The notes under the pieces: generated by a model
Databases searched by the model: none
What the model saw: the letters and a program-made list of their open reading frames with translations, nothing else
What the model was told of the DNA's origin: nothing
Source: Trichopria drosophilae
Taxonomy: Eukaryota; Arthropoda; Insecta; Hymenoptera; Diapriidae
Reading direction: 5' to 3'
Assembly: GCA_030407085.1 (NCBI GenBank)
Contig: CM059586.1
Span: 102,995,501-103,059,500, forward strand
Length of the DNA stretch: 64,000 nucleotides
Made by a program: the position numbers and the translations under genes
In this document: piece after piece, positions 1 through 11,940 of the stretch
How the letters are laid out: every line of letters begins with the position of its first letter
Numbering within the stretch: the first letter of the stretch is position 1

Positions 1-3000
1 TGATGAAGAGAAATTCACAATGAGAAATAAAAAAACTGTTCGTTTATTCTTCACGGTTGACACGATTCACGGCAAAAAATGAACACGGCTGATTTACATT
101 ACATTCATTTTTTTTTTATATGGTACATGTAAATATTAAATATGATGTTAAATATGATATCGATTTATTACACGCTTATATGAAAGAAAAGGATTTTATA
201 CTACCCATTTAAAGTTAAACACTTGCAGAAATTGAGATATAAGACGTAGCCCTCTATCGGAAAAGAATAACACGATAAAACTCGAAATATAAAATCCCGA
301 ACACCTGATGTCGTTAAATGTTATTAACCGAGTAAATTGGTTTAAGACGGTTATAATGCTCATCACTTATCAACCTAACCCGAAAATTACATAAGTATAT
401 TAAAATGTTTGCATATTTTCTTTATTACTTTTAATTTTATCAATTAATACGCAATATGTTCTCCAAACGTGCTTTTGTTAGTTCATTCAAATAAAGTGGA
501 TTATATACTACTTGATTTTAACACAATCGTCGAAGAGCTTAATCCTATGAATATATGAAGTGTCATTCACTAGTATCGCTTCAGTTTTGTACAAATCACG
601 AAAATTACTTGACCGAATTTCATAACTTCTCCACTTTTAATAACCATTCGGTTTATATGTCCTTTTTGGATATTCATAAGCTTGTAATTATCGCAGAGCA
701 ATTATGAAAATAGAAAAGTGATCTCTCGAGAGAAAAGAAAAAAGGAATATTTCAGGTTTTGAGGCGCACTTACGAATCACGTGATCGAATTATAGTGGCG
801 CCCCCATACTGTGAATACAGATCGCCAGAGGTCGCTATGCGAATTGTAGTATTATTATAATAAACATAAATAATAAATAAACATTGAAATTTAAACTTTT
901 TTCTAATTGTCATAGAAAATAACACTTTCAACGCCTTTGGTCGTGGGTAGACTAGAGGACTTCAAAAAAAGTATGTACGGTATTCGGAATTTTGCGATAT
1001 CGTCATTTAAAAAATGTGGCGTTGGAAAAAGTAAAATTAAAAAGTAATAAAGAACCCAAAGAACTCAAGAAACAAAGAACATGTTCCCTAGTTTTCTTTT
1101 TACTCGCTATTCACTTAAGAGAAAGGAATTCCGAATTCTATAAAAAATGTTCGATCGCCTTAAATTATTATGTGTTTTTATATATTTATTAGATATATAT
1201 TTTCTATCGATTTAATTTATTTACGGCAATAACTATTGCACGGCAGAAACATATAGCTGAAAACCAACATTTCATCGAATTCAAGTGCCTTTGTTTACTT
1301 CGTGATTTAGCTTCGAGATGTAAACAAACATCTTCTCTCTCCCTTTATTGTTTTCATTACACCTTGAACTTGTACCTGTTCGTATATAACAAATATAACA
1401 CATTTTTCCAAGAATGTATGTATACGTTGAAAAGTGGATTTCAAAAAGAAATTTTAAGAAAACAACGACTGATGTAGTCGATTACATACTTTTAAGTAGT
1501 ATCAAAAAGGAACGTGTAATACTTCGTCAATTAGTATACGAATGATGTGAAATTCTGACATACGGGGACGAACATAACCTATACACCGCACTAGATTATA
1601 GTACAATAAAAATGGCGGATTTATGATATATTACTAATTTTGAGTTCTACTTTTTGAAATCATAAAAAATATATGTTAAAAATATTTTGTCAGACAATAT
1701 TTGACATTTAATAAATTTTCAATTTTTGTTGCAGGACTTCAATTAAGGTTGCGCCGGTGTTTTAAATACCCAGAAGACGTAAAAATGAAGATACGAAAAG
1801 ATTCCGTATCTTGCGAGACTTTTATTATCAGGGAGACATGAAATGTAATATTGACAGAAAGAATAACAATAAGCGAGACGTGTGGAATGAAATGTTTCCA
1901 AGAATCACCCGAGCGTAATCGGTACGAGCTGCACGTTGAAGGAATAAAGACGATTGTTACAATTCTTTTTTATTTTCCTTTTCCCGCGTGCAAGACGTTT
2001 CATATTTTCAGATAGATCAAGGATCCTGAAAATTCTCTGACATTTCTGCGACTTTTAATTACTTTACACAAACAATGGTGAATATTTTATATGTACGCTG
2101 ATTCCTGATTAGACTAAATTAAGTTAGCAATAATTCCGGATACTAAATGTGTAGGCGAAGCATATAACAAATTAACTATATGTTTTCTGTAAGAGATAAT
2201 GCCAAAACACATCCTTAAAGGCTTAATCAATAATTGGATATGCTCCAGGATGTTACGAGCGAGAAAAAGATAAAAACCTTGTGCGATTGCGGAAATTTCG
2301 CAATATTGCAGCTTTACACAGGCACTATCATGCTACAAAAGTTACAATGTTTCATAGATGCTTTGTAGTTTAAAATTACTTGAACTATTTTGAATCGTTT
2401 GAATAATTACGACCCGCATGGCAAAGACGAAGTGCTCAAATTTACGGCTGAGGTACTCGAGGTGGTCTTTTCAACAGTTTTCTTCGCACTACTGCACACC
2501 CAAATAGGGGTACATTTCCAGCACTTTTCTTTTCGCTTTTAAAAAAATGGTAGCTATGTTAATATATATAAAATCTTAAAGGTAATGATCATAATTGTTT
2601 TGAACGCTATTGAATAGTTTATTATAAAACACTAAAAATTGAATCAAGAAAATAATACGAGGTTTCGCCGGGTGTACTAGATGGCGCACCAATCCATAAA
2701 TGAAGTTGTCTAACGATTAGTTCAAAAGATGCTCCGATAGGTGACAAGTTTCAACGCTGTTCTCCGATTGCAAAGCCTTCTAACGTCCGAAGATATATTA
2801 TGTTTCGACAAATTAATATTTAATAACTTTTCATTATATTTTTTGCGAAAGCTTTAGAATATTCGTACATATATTTCGTTCCTCGACAATTGCCATGTAT
2901 GCACACTACTTTCAAATATATTATGGAAGGTATACAAGCAAGGAATAAATTCATGATTTAATACAAGACGAAAGCAGTCTGCAGAAAAGGCGTTTGTGTT

Positions 3001-3500
3001 TGTTTACATCTTGAACATGTAAATTCACCCGGAATTCGTTGAATATCTTCGTAGAATGTAGGTCGATGAATTCGTCAAAAGCTTCGATTCCCGGAACGTT
3101 TGAACTACCATCATCATAAATAAATAATAAATGAAATAAAAATCAAACAAACACTTATGACGTGTACAAAAAGGGGGAACAATTCAAAGAATTTACATCT
3201 TCTTTGTTTTGTGTGACAATTTTAAATATACTTTTTTCCAATAGCTCTTGGAGGAAAAATGCAACGTCGCATTGTAAACTGAAAATTTTGTGGAAGTGAA
3301 TAATTGACGACTTTCGATAGAATTTTTTGAAATCCAATTAACCTGAAAATATTTTGGAAATTATAATGATAAATTTACGGGATATCGACAGAGAAAGTTT
3401 CTCAATGTACAGAACTTTCGTTATTACCTAAAGTACGCTATCGTATCGCGTTTCTTTACTGCAAGGCTGTAATATTATCTCAAAAATGTAATCTAATCAC
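1..3500. other. AT-rich non-coding stretch
   Basis: No open frame here looks like a protein exon; the longest, about 66 codons near 992, is low-complexity and lysine-rich. A perfect 8-bp hairpin stem (AAGATACG at 1788-1795, CGTATCTT at 1805-1812) lies in a slightly GC-richer patch. A TAGATGGCGC motif near 2679 resembles the left end of the short MITE at 41661-41837. Otherwise I see only AT-rich sequence with homopolymer runs. Confidence 0.6.
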
Positions 3501-3965
3501 TTTTTGAGCATTTTATTTTGATAGAAGGAGCAAGATCGAAAGATATGTTTTCACACGTGTCAGATTGCAAAGGGCCACTATTTGCGGAACCTCGCAATTC
3601 GCGTATTTACTGGTGTCGGGTGTACTGTAACGTCGGCAATAAAGCGCTAAGCTTCGGGAAAGTTCGGCATTCCAGATCGACCGGAAACCAAGATAGCGTA
3701 TTTTACCGAAAGACGACAAAAAAACTCGGAAAGAATTCTTCGGCTTTTGAAAAACTATCGTAATGACGAAATTCCACGTGCCAACAGCAGATACCAGAGG
3801 AGTCTGGTGTCACGATGTAACCGAGTTCCTGGAACTTAGACGTATATAAAATCGTAAAACTAGACGATGACGAATGGCGCGTGTCACGGACTCCATGTTG
3901 TTGAAACGTTGTAGAACGGCGATAACCCTGAAATCCGTTGAGAAACGACACGTACTAAGTGTAAA
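3500..3965. other. moderately GC-rich patch, function unknown
   Basis: This stretch is richer in CpG than its flanks and stays open for about 80 codons on both strands (3518-3763 plus, 3703-3951 minus). The translations match no family I recognise. Openness on both strands is expected where TA-rich stop codons are scarce, so I read it as a GC-richer, possibly regulatory, patch rather than an exon. Confidence 0.35.
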
Positions 3966-4439
3966 CTGCATGGTGAACGCGTTCCTTCAAGGTCATCCTT
4001 GAAAAGGACTTCCCCTTTTTATCTCATCCATTTGAGGACTTTTTTATACTAGATGGCTGCATTGAAATTCTAAACTGCATCCACACTGAGAATTGCAGTC
4101 AATACAGAGGCAATGACAAATCTTTATTTAGTGTTTGTTTATTTAACAGTCTCTTGGTCCTTCGATTGGTATTTTCCATATGCAAAGACATTTGTTTGAA
4201 TTGAAGAGCTTTATTTAGAGTTTATTTAAAGAAAAGTTATTTTACGAAAAGCTTGCTCAAATAAGACTTGTTATTATCGTAATTATTAAAGTAAATCAGT
4301 TGGTATCGCATTTCTTGTTTTATTTTTGGTGGTACCAACCAGTCAGTCATTAGCGATCGCGTTTAACATAGTATACATATAAGTAATATGTATATTACAC
4401 ACATTAGTTATCATGTCATTTCATTCTTGTTTTTGCTTT
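3966..4439. other. AT-rich spacer
   Basis: Non-coding AT-rich sequence leading into the retrotransposon remnant. A CTAGATGGC motif near 4051 resembles a MITE end but has no partner nearby. Nothing else recognised. Confidence 0.5.
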
Positions 4440-4632
4440 GAATATTCACACAGTGTTCCTTCTGTCTTCTGCCTTCTGTAGTGGTCCTTCTGTACCTTCC
4501 TCTTCAATTGGGGTTATATTCTGTCATGTAGTTTTATTTCCTGTAGATATTGCAAGGTGCTTTTGCATAAATGCCTTTGTTTTGATGGCGTCTTTAACGT
4601 TATTTAGTATTCTATGGATTTGTCTTTCCCTA
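4440..4632 (-). pseudogene. non-LTR retrotransposon, 3' portion after RNase H
   Basis: Read on the minus strand, this is the continuation of the element whose RNase H remnant lies at 5683-6178. The MITE at 4633-5682 separates the two parts, and a TA dinucleotide flanks it on both sides. The local minus-strand reading (for example RILNNVKDAIKTKAF) resembles the short tail that follows RNase H in Jockey/I-type elements, but the match is weak on its own. It is assigned mainly because it lies directly across the insertion. It has internal stops and is not functional. Confidence 0.45.
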
Positions 4633-5682
4633 CACGGAGAAAAAATTCCCAGAATTTTTGTACGGAAATGTCCTGAAAAATTACCGTGCTGTCCCATAAA
4701 CGCAGTACATGTTGTTGGCAAAGTAAAATTTACATTGATATGCTGAATTTTTCCAAAGTAACATGTAAAATTTCGGATCAAGAGCATAGTAAAAATTCCT
4801 GTTCCACGATACAGCAAAAATTCCTGTGCTACAATACAGTATAATTTCCTGGGTCATAGCATAGTAAAAATTTTTGGTTCACAGTGCATTCCAAAATGGA
4901 AACGAATCGAATGCAAACAGAAAATACGTGAAAATTTTGCACATGATCTCGTTTCTTGTGTATAGATGAAACAAATTGCAAGCCTACAAGTAATAGTAAT
5001 ATTTCTTAAAATCGTAAAAGCCTTATCCACATTTACTTTCAGCTGAGAAGATATATCAATGTTTGTTGTAAATTATTTGTATGCATGAACAAAAATTTAT
5101 ATTTTACTTTCAACTTGAAAAAGTAATATTTATATTTTATTAAAATTTAAAGCAATAGGAAAAGGACTATTAATAACTGATTCACATATTCATATCACCC
5201 TATATAAATTGGCCAAACTTGTTCCAAAAAAATGACTGCAACGAGAACAGAAACAGTTAATCACCAAACTACTCGGTTCGGACCAGTTCAGACCCGTACG
5301 TCGGACTACTCGGCCGCCATATTGGTGCTCTTTTGTTTTCACAGCAGTTAGACTCGGTAGCATTCGAATATGTTCGGAAACTTTTGCTTCCACTTCGAGA
5401 AGTGGCATAGTAAAAATAATGAAGCAACATATTATAAATTCTTCAAATATTGGGGATTATTTGACTTATACTAACTTAAAAACTCAATGTCCTGTAAATT
5501 TTACTGTGCTACACTAAACATTTCGACTAGCTCGTACATAAAAATATCTAGCCGTTATTGCAAATATTCCTGCCAGGAAAGCAATATTTCTTGTCTGTTG
5601 CTATAAATATTTCCGAAAAATCAAGTTGCACCCATTTTCAGGTGACTAGCACGGTCATTTTTCAGGAAATTTTTTCTCCGTG
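4633..5682. mobile_element. 1,050-bp TA-flanked MITE with CACGGAGAAAAAATTCC ends
   Basis: The left end CACGGAGAAAAAATTCC (from 4633) and the right end GGAAATTTTTTCTCCGTG (to 5682) form terminal inverted repeats that extend imperfectly inward (CCTGAAAAATTACCGTGCT against its complement). TA flanks both ends (4631-4632 and 5683-5684), as expected for Tc1/mariner-type insertion. It encodes no recognisable transposase, so it is non-autonomous. Inside are a 25-bp tandem repeat at about 4755-4885 and an unexplained GC-richer block at about 5220-5400. It has inserted into a non-LTR retrotransposon. Confidence 0.8.
4755..4885 (+). repeat. 25-bp tandem repeat inside the MITE
   Basis: About five imperfect copies of a unit resembling CATAGTAAAAATTCCTGTTC. 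The last four are clear; the first is diverged. The unit resembles the subterminal sequence of the host MITE, so it may have arisen by amplification of transposase-binding sub-repeats. That is inference. Confidence 0.7.
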
Positions 5683-6178
5683 TAATCTATATGTAGCAGT
5701 GAAGTGTTGGGGGTTTCTTGTCCCTTGGCTGCATTTTTTGCTTAGCAATCAGCTACCTCATTACCTGATACTCCTATATGTGAAGGGATCCAGCTTAATA
5801 TTACCGCATTTGTGCTGTTTATGCTTTTAATCTTGTTATAAATATTTAGTATTTTGCTAATTATGGGGTTTTCATTTTTGGGATTTTGTATGACTTCCAG
5901 TGTGATTTTCGAATCGATCAGTATTATACTTTTATTTATCGCTTTTTGGTCGATAATTTTAATGGCTTCTGGTACTGCATAAGCTTGACTCGAATGGATT
6001 GAAAAACTTTCTGGTAGTTTTATTTGTATTTTTTCATGAACATTTGCGTGTATTTCTTGAGGTTGTCAAGATTTGTTTGGCATATATTCCTAAGGATGGT
6101 TGGGTCTGGTGGCTCTTTCCTTAGTCCATCGGAAATGCGTATTTGTTGTGGCATAATAGTCAATCAACTGATTTATTT
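5683..6178 (-). pseudogene. non-LTR retrotransposon RNase H domain remnant
   Basis: Translated on the minus strand, this has the ordered landmarks of the RNase H domain of Jockey/I/R1-type retrotransposons. They are a LPESFSIHSSQAYA segment (about 5962-6010), the ILIDSK motif holding a catalytic aspartate (about 5907-5930), and WIPSHIGVSGNEVADC (about 5740-5795). It is dead: a stop codon follows the ADC motif, several frameshifts are needed to follow the domain, and the glutamate expected near SSQAYA is glutamine. The reverse transcriptase that should lie upstream (higher coordinates) is not recognisable; a foldback element occupies that side. Family assignment is confident, clade less so. 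Confidence 0.8.
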
Positions 6179-6320
6179 TATTTGTTATTGAACTTTCAAA
6201 ACTGCGGTGGTCTAAAGATATTTTTGTAGATTCAAAGAACTCACGACAAATAGTAATAAACGTAAATAAATTGTGCATGCACTGCATTTTTTTACTTATT
6301 TTGTTTTCTTTCTGGATATA

Positions 6321-6998
6321 CTTCCGATTAGGTAACACCCCCGATTTCAACGGCACTAGAGTATATTTATGTATTTTGATGCGTTGATTACGAATATGAC
6401 CATGAAAATTGGCGACAAGGGCATTTTCAAGGTCAAAACTGAAAAAAACGCGTTTTTTTTCGAATTTTCGCATTTATTTTCAAAAGTGCCCTAACTAGGC
6501 TAGTATAAAAAGGTGGGTCTGGGGGGGGGGGGCGGAGCCCCCAGGACATATGCACCCCCTAGGTGTACTACATGAAATAGCCAGTCATAAATGCGTGAAT
6601 GTAAATGATGCCATATCCTAATTAGTTTCAGTACAACTGTCCATTTGACCGATCCGCTACCATACTTCACTTGCGAGAAATGGGATATAAAGCATGCTAT
6701 AACCGTATTCCCAACTTCACCCTTCATTTACAGCATTACCGTTGATATTACGAAAAAAATGTATACAACCTTTTTTATAGAGAATTTGATCCTCTATCTT
6801 TTTTGTTTGCAACATTTTTTCATCCGATTTGTACTTTTGAAAATAAATGCGAAAATTCGAAAAAAACGCGTTTTTTTCAGTTTTGACCTTGAAAATGACC
6901 TTGTCGCCAATTTTCATGGCCATATTCGTAATCAGCGCATCAAAATACATAAATATACGCTAGTGCCGTTGAAATCGGGGGTGTTACCTAATCGGAAG
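6321..6998. mobile_element. 678-bp TA-flanked foldback element
   Basis: Inverted arms of about 165-170 bp begin CTTCCGATTAGGTAACACCC at 6321 and end with the complement at 6998. TA lies immediately outside both ends (6319-6320 and 6999-7000). The spacer contains a G run (about 6519-6531) followed by a GC-rich segment. No transposase is present. Translations of both arms contain a phrase like IRFVLLKINAKIRKKRVFFS that recurs in decayed relatives at 15.8-17.8 kb. The element belongs to a TA-targeting class; its superfamily beyond that is inferred. Confidence 0.85.
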
Positions 6999-7287
6999 TA
7001 CACCCTTCTCTCTCTTATAGAAGAGTTTTTTTTTATATACCTAACATTCATAAACAATTTCGTCAGGGTGGGAGGAAGAACTTTTTACTAAATCAGGTAG
7101 TAAACTTTGGCTAACAATTAGTAAAATTCTAATAATTCCATTTAAGATATTCAAGATTATAATATTTCAATCAAAGAAGAAAGTTCTATGAAACCTAAAA
7201 AGTTATCACCCAGTTCTAAAAATAAAAAAATACTATTTAATCCCCACTTTGATCTTATACCGGAAGTTATAATTTAGTACGTATATA
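6999..7287. other. AT-rich spacer
   Basis: Short AT-rich interval between the foldback element and the CpG-rich island. No feature recognised. Confidence 0.5.
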
Positions 7288-7740
7288 CGATGGAAGCCCG
7301 GGAGCGCGGATATCCCGAATCGGACCTAGTTTGGATAGGTTCGATGCGCGTTATTGCAATCAAATCTTGCCCGACGATTTTGGGCGGAAGCAATCGCTAC
7401 TACCGCGGGAACAGGTGTCCAATTAAAATCCCGAACACCGGCGCCTTTTCAAGCGTGATCGGAGTTGATTGGATTAAAACCGTCGTTCCCCCTTTCCCAA
7501 GTGGTCGGAGCGGAAGTTCCGGGACAAAGGAACGCCGAAACTTGCGATTGCCGAACTCACAAATGAACGACGTAGGTTCATACCCGTCCTAATTGCGCGG
7601 TGTTGCAATCAGCCGCGGGACGACGCACGTTTATGGTCCATAAAGTCCACGGTTTTCAATGGAATAAATACGCTCTGAAGCGGGAAATTCACGTTTCGGA
7701 AAATTGAAGCGTATTAAGGCCGGATCGTGAAAGGGCAAGT
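7288..7740. promoter_or_regulatory. CpG-rich island, candidate regulatory DNA
   Basis: An abrupt rise in G, C and CpG relative to both flanks, with many CCG/CGG words. A plus-strand frame stays open from 7290 to 7592, but its translation resembles no family I know and has no splice context. Comparable islands recur through the window. Conserved enhancers in AT-rich insect genomes often look like this, so a cis-regulatory role is plausible but unproven. Confidence 0.35.
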
Positions 7741-7956
7741 GACCATTGTCCTTCGGTCGTCTTAAAATATCTCAAGTGTTCTCTGAATTCCTTGGCAATA
7801 GATCTGAATGAATTCTAAGAAGTGCTAAACAAGTGCTAAAACTTTAATATTTGGTTTTAAGACCTAAGTAACGTATTTGACAATTCTCCTGGGACTCAAA
7901 GACAAGAATTTTATTGTGTGTTTATGTCCATTGATCCAGAGATCTTTTTAGATCTA

Positions 7957-8724
7957 CACTACCGGCCAAAAGTTCATGAACGCTCTGAATTTTTTAACTC
8001 GTCAAATAATGCGTTCTACCTTCGAATCCTTAACGATAATGATAAAACTCATTAGATGTCTTAAAGTACACAAATAAAGCTTTCAACTAGTGCATTTAGT
8101 TTTACTTCAGACGTTATAGTTTGGCAGTTGTCAAATTTTAAAAATGTTAAAATTTGCCATTTTTTTCTGTCGACTTTTAACACTAACAAAAAGTCTAATA
8201 AATTTTTCTATATATTTTCAATTTTTGGCTAAATATTATAATTCAAGAGCTTTGACATAGCTCTTGTAAAAAGTACATACGATTTTTTTATCAGAGTTAC
8301 TATTTTTTTGAGTTATCAACTTTTTGCCTTTTTCCAAAGAATTCTGACAAAATGAGGTAAACTGACAATTTTCAAAAAATCATAACTCAGGAACAAAAAA
8401 TCGTATCGACTTTTCACATTGCCATTTTAAAGCCCTTGAATTGTAGTATTTAGACAAAAATTGACTATATGCAGAAACATTTTTTAGACTTTTTGTCAGT
8501 GTTTAAAGTCGAGAGAAAAAAATTGCAACTTTTAACATTTTTAAAATATGACTACGAAACTATAACGTCTAAAATAAAACTAAATCCACCAATTGAAAGC
8601 TTTATTTGTGTACTTTAAAATATATCATATGAGTTTTATCATTATCGTTAACGATTCAGAGATAGAACGCATTATTTGATGATTTAAAAAATTCAGAGCG
8701 TTCACGAACTTTTGGCCGGTAGTG
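7957..8724. mobile_element. 768-bp palindromic Tc1/mariner-like MITE
   Basis: The element starts CACTACCGGCCAAAAGTTC and ends with its near complement GAACTTTTGGCCGGTAGTG. TA duplications lie at 7955-7956 and 8725-8726. The whole length is a long imperfect palindrome: for example AACGATAATGATAAAACTCA near 8030 pairs with its complement near 8630. Ends of the CCGGCCAAAAGTT type are typical of Tc1-like elements. There is no transposase, so it must have been moved in trans. Arms of roughly 370 bp would form a very long hairpin if transcribed. Confidence 0.9.
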
Positions 8725-8726
8725 TA

Positions 8727-9280
8727 TTCACAGATGCGACTTTCTCGCAAGTGTTTAAATACTAAAACGTATCTTGATATTTTGTGTGTCACTTGAATCT
8801 TCCTAGATTTCACACTTTTTTAGTCAGATCACAAATGGTCTGCTGTTAGGTCACTTTAAATTACATTTTTCTTTCATTAAATACAATAATTGTGATAGGT
8901 AGAACAATTCGTAATGTTTATAACAAAATTTTTGAGTACCATGAAACGAACTTAGTAGAGGAGGTTGCACTAAATTTGTCAGTAGAAATGTTCATAAGTC
9001 AAATTTGATGTACAGTAAAACCTGACGACCACTTACATTTGTTTTAAATTTATCAATACTAAAGCGAACTTTTCTTTCACATTAAATCAGTAAGATTCAG
9101 AAACTATCAACACTGATGACGAACATTGGAAGTCAGATTTTTCGTCAGTTGGATCAGAACCAACTCGAAAAGAGGTTATAACGAATTTTGTATCCTATAC
9201 AAAAAAAAATTCGTTTTTGTAAATAAATGAAAAAACATAAAAAATGTTTTATACGATTTCTTGTTAGATTTTAATGTCTT
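8727..9280. other. AT-rich spacer
   Basis: AT-rich, no recognised motif or coding potential. Confidence 0.5.
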
Positions 9281-9500
9281 GCAGTTATCGTCGATGTTTT
9301 TCGGTTTCTTCAATCAATTTCGCTGATGAGGCTTCGATTATTGAATAGCCGTCGATATCTCCTCTAACTACAAAATGAAGCCTCCGATCAATCGCTTCCA
9401 ATCGGATTGGAAATTGAAGCGGAATCGTTTTACCGCTTGTTTACTTGCGCTGCACATGCCGTAATTCTATTCCTGCCATTTTAAAGGACGCAAGGAATAA
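9281..9500. promoter_or_regulatory. small GC-richer island with homeodomain-like cores
   Basis: A patch with lower AT content than its flanks and clustered ATTGA/TCAATC and CCAATCGG words, for example around 9310-9345 and 9385-9420. Clusters like this occur in insect enhancers, but the motifs are short and could be chance. No coding frame is present. Confidence 0.25.
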
Positions 9501-10317
9501 CGAGGCCAAAAATAATTTCAGTTAAATGTGGAAAGAATTTAGAAGGAGCAAATTTTTTATTTTCACTCCTGGATGGTGGGAGCGGCTCTACTTTTTCTTC
9601 TATTGGTGTGCATTAAGTGAACTTTCTTAATTAAAATATTTTCATAGTGCTAATATTGATAATAGGGTTTGACTTTATATCTAGGATGCAGTTCATGTAC
9701 AATGATCATATATAGGATCAATATGTAAATAGAGACTTTTTTTTTTTTTAAAAAACGTGTTGACAGCGAAACTTTAATTAAGAAGTTTCTAATTTACCCT
9801 AAAAAAGATAAATGACCAAACAGTCTGTTCAAAACTAGAGTTCATGCAAAGTGAGTCTAATCGCTTTATATGATTTCTTTACTAAAGAAATTAGTTGAGA
9901 AGTAAACGACAATTCTTTGTACAATTACTTTGTAAAAATTAAAAAATAAAAAAAAAGTTCAATAATTTTTAATTTACGATTTGGCTGACAACTATCCTTT
10001 TAGTTACTGCATTTAATTTTGGAACATAATCAGCATTTCTTTGCATTTTTATTTCTGAAAAAGAAATAATACTAAACGTATACGGTTTTTCTTGAATTTT
10101 AAATATCTGTTCATTTACAATTTTGAAACTGCTATCTTCAAATGAAGAATGGGATTGCAAAAAGATATTAACTGTATTAATTATCAATACCTAATCTATG
10201 TAAGTTTTTGACATCCGATTAAAGTGATGTGTATACATAAGACAAATATATTGGATGATCAACAAAGTAATGATTTGAAAAAATAAACACATAACGGTAT
10301 TTCTACATAATACAGGA
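9501..10317. other. AT-rich spacer
   Basis: Contains a poly-T/poly-A tract near 9740-9755 and otherwise unremarkable AT-rich sequence. No coding or RNA feature recognised. Confidence 0.5.
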
Positions 10318-11303
10318 CACGGTGAGCCTCGACCAAGTTTAAATGAAAATGTTGTGCACATCACCGTTCTTTGCAGATATTATTTTTGTGATGCCTAACA
10401 AGTATTTTCACATCAAAATTAAAATAATCCTGCGAAGGAAATGAAAGAAAATCCATTTTGTTTAGAATTTTAATAGTGTTATTGATATTTTTAATAAAAA
10501 TCCATTTAATTGAGGTTTATATACATCTTATCTATTTATTTTTTTTAATTACATACCTTCAATATTTTTATAGGCCCAATGGTACATAGAGATTGCGAAA
10601 TTAGAAAAAATCGAATTTGTTACTTAAAAAACGAATTTACAAGAAGAAGGAACGAAAAACAAGGTTTTTTAAAGACAGTGAAGACTGTTATATTCGCAAA
10701 GAGTTCTCTTCAACCTTTCTTGAAAGTCTGAATGTGCGAAAGAGACTTTGTACTTTGAAATTGTTTTAAAATCTGCGTGGACTGATCCTATAGCCTGTTC
10801 ACTACAATATCCTAGGCCATTTCCTGTTTCTTGACAAAAATCTGGTACATGGTAAAAAACTGCATGTACTTTTGGAGTAACTAATATTTTCAAGTCAACG
10901 TAACTAGTTTTGAAATCACTGATCTTGATCTTAAAGGTATGGTCAAGTTTCATAATCTATCATTTTCATAATATAGCTGAATTAAAGCTTCATGAAGAAA
11001 ATCACAATTTTTCAGAATTGTTTACATTTTAAGTAAATGTAAAAACGTAAAAAATTTGTAAATGTATCAAGAATATAAAAACACAGATTTTATGTTCCGA
11101 AATTGCATTTTAATACGTCTTTTGATTCAAATATATCAATAAACCTATGAAAATTCCAAATAAAATGGATTTTCTTTCGTTTTCTTCATAGGATTATTTT
11201 AATTTTTATCTAAAAATACTTGTTAGGCATCACAGAAATTATATCTTCAAAGAACGGCGATGTGCAGAACATTTTCATTTAAATTTGGTCCAGGGTCACC
11301 GTG
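10318..11303. mobile_element. inverted-repeat DNA transposon remnant
   Basis: Arms of about 150 bp at each end are inverted copies of one another. The left arm reads CACGGTGAGCCTCGACCAAG and the right arm ends TTGGTCCAGGGTCACCGTG; AAATCCATTTT-type sequence lies at the inner ends of both. I see no convincing target-site duplication, so the exact ends and superfamily are uncertain. A short minus-strand ORF inside (10669-10953) looks like the carboxy-terminal part of a transposon protein. Confidence 0.75.
10669..10953 (-). pseudogene. transposon protein fragment, carboxy-terminal
   Basis: A 94-codon frame with non-random composition. It holds TPKVHAVFYHVPDFCQETG, then GLGYCSEQAIGSVHADF, then a tail ending EYNSLHCL. 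The order of a PKxHxxxxHV segment, GLGxxSEQ, an H-x-DF pair and a terminal YNSxH motif recalls the carboxy end of multicopy, transposon-borne proteins in arthropod genomes. I recall the pattern but cannot name the superfamily. An in-frame stop lies just upstream of the ATG and the rest of the protein is missing, so this is a remnant. Confidence 0.5.
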
Positions 11304-11716
11304 AGGCAGTTTATATTTTGATATTAAAATACAGAACTTTGTCCTTGCTTTTTATTAATGAACAAATTTGTTTAAAGTAGTAACAAGATATCAATATAAA
11401 TTTTTATTCTAATTTTTCTATTGGAATGTATTTAGGTGCGTTAAAAGTTATCTTTAGGCTATTTAAAACTGCAAAATCGCGTATTTAAAACTGCAAAATC
11501 TCATACTATAATGGTAAAAAAAATTTATATAAGATTACGTGTTCTTTCTTTGAATGTATCCTGCGATAGCTAAGAAAATAGCGACTCAAATGGATCAAAC
11601 TACATTCTAAAATTATATGATACATTTTTTTTTATAATTTTTTAACCTCACATTGTGAATTTATGGAATCATTACATGAAGATGAATAAAAAGTTCTTAA
11701 AATGTTTTTCTTAATG
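11304..11716. other. AT-rich spacer
   Basis: AT-rich sequence with a short direct repeat (two copies of GTATTTAAAACTGCAAAATC-like sequence around 11458-11500). Nothing else recognised. Confidence 0.5.
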
Positions 11717-11940
11717 TTGTTTGTTTGTTTGTTTGTTTGTTTATTACGGCATAGAGTCTAAGCCATTTAGCCAATAATCGATAACATACAGAATTATAGA
11801 ATAAAAAATATCAATAATTACAAATGAGTATACATAATAAAGTCTAAGTAGAAAAGTATGTGTACATAGTTGTATTAGAAATAAAAAATTTAATTTTACT
11901 TGATATAACAATAATAATAATTTTTGCATATAAAATAAAC
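11717..11940 (-). mobile_element. non-LTR retrotransposon 3' end with (AAAC)n tail
   Basis: On the minus strand the sequence runs to TAGACTCTATGCCGTAATAA and then a (AAAC)n tail, seen as about six TTTG units at 11717-11742 on the plus strand. A TATGCCGTAATAA segment before a simple-repeat tail is typical of LINE 3' ends in insects. The upstream 60-codon open frame (to 11929) ends at this TAA but is too degenerate to place in a domain. It is a short 5'-truncated copy. Confidence 0.55.

Noticed and set aside
6090..6473. 127-codon minus-strand open frame
   Set aside because: A chimera of foldback-arm sequence and retrotransposon remnant; not one gene.
7290..7592. 100-codon open frame in a CpG-rich island
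   Set aside because: No similarity I recognise, no splice or start context, and matching openness in other islands points to composition.
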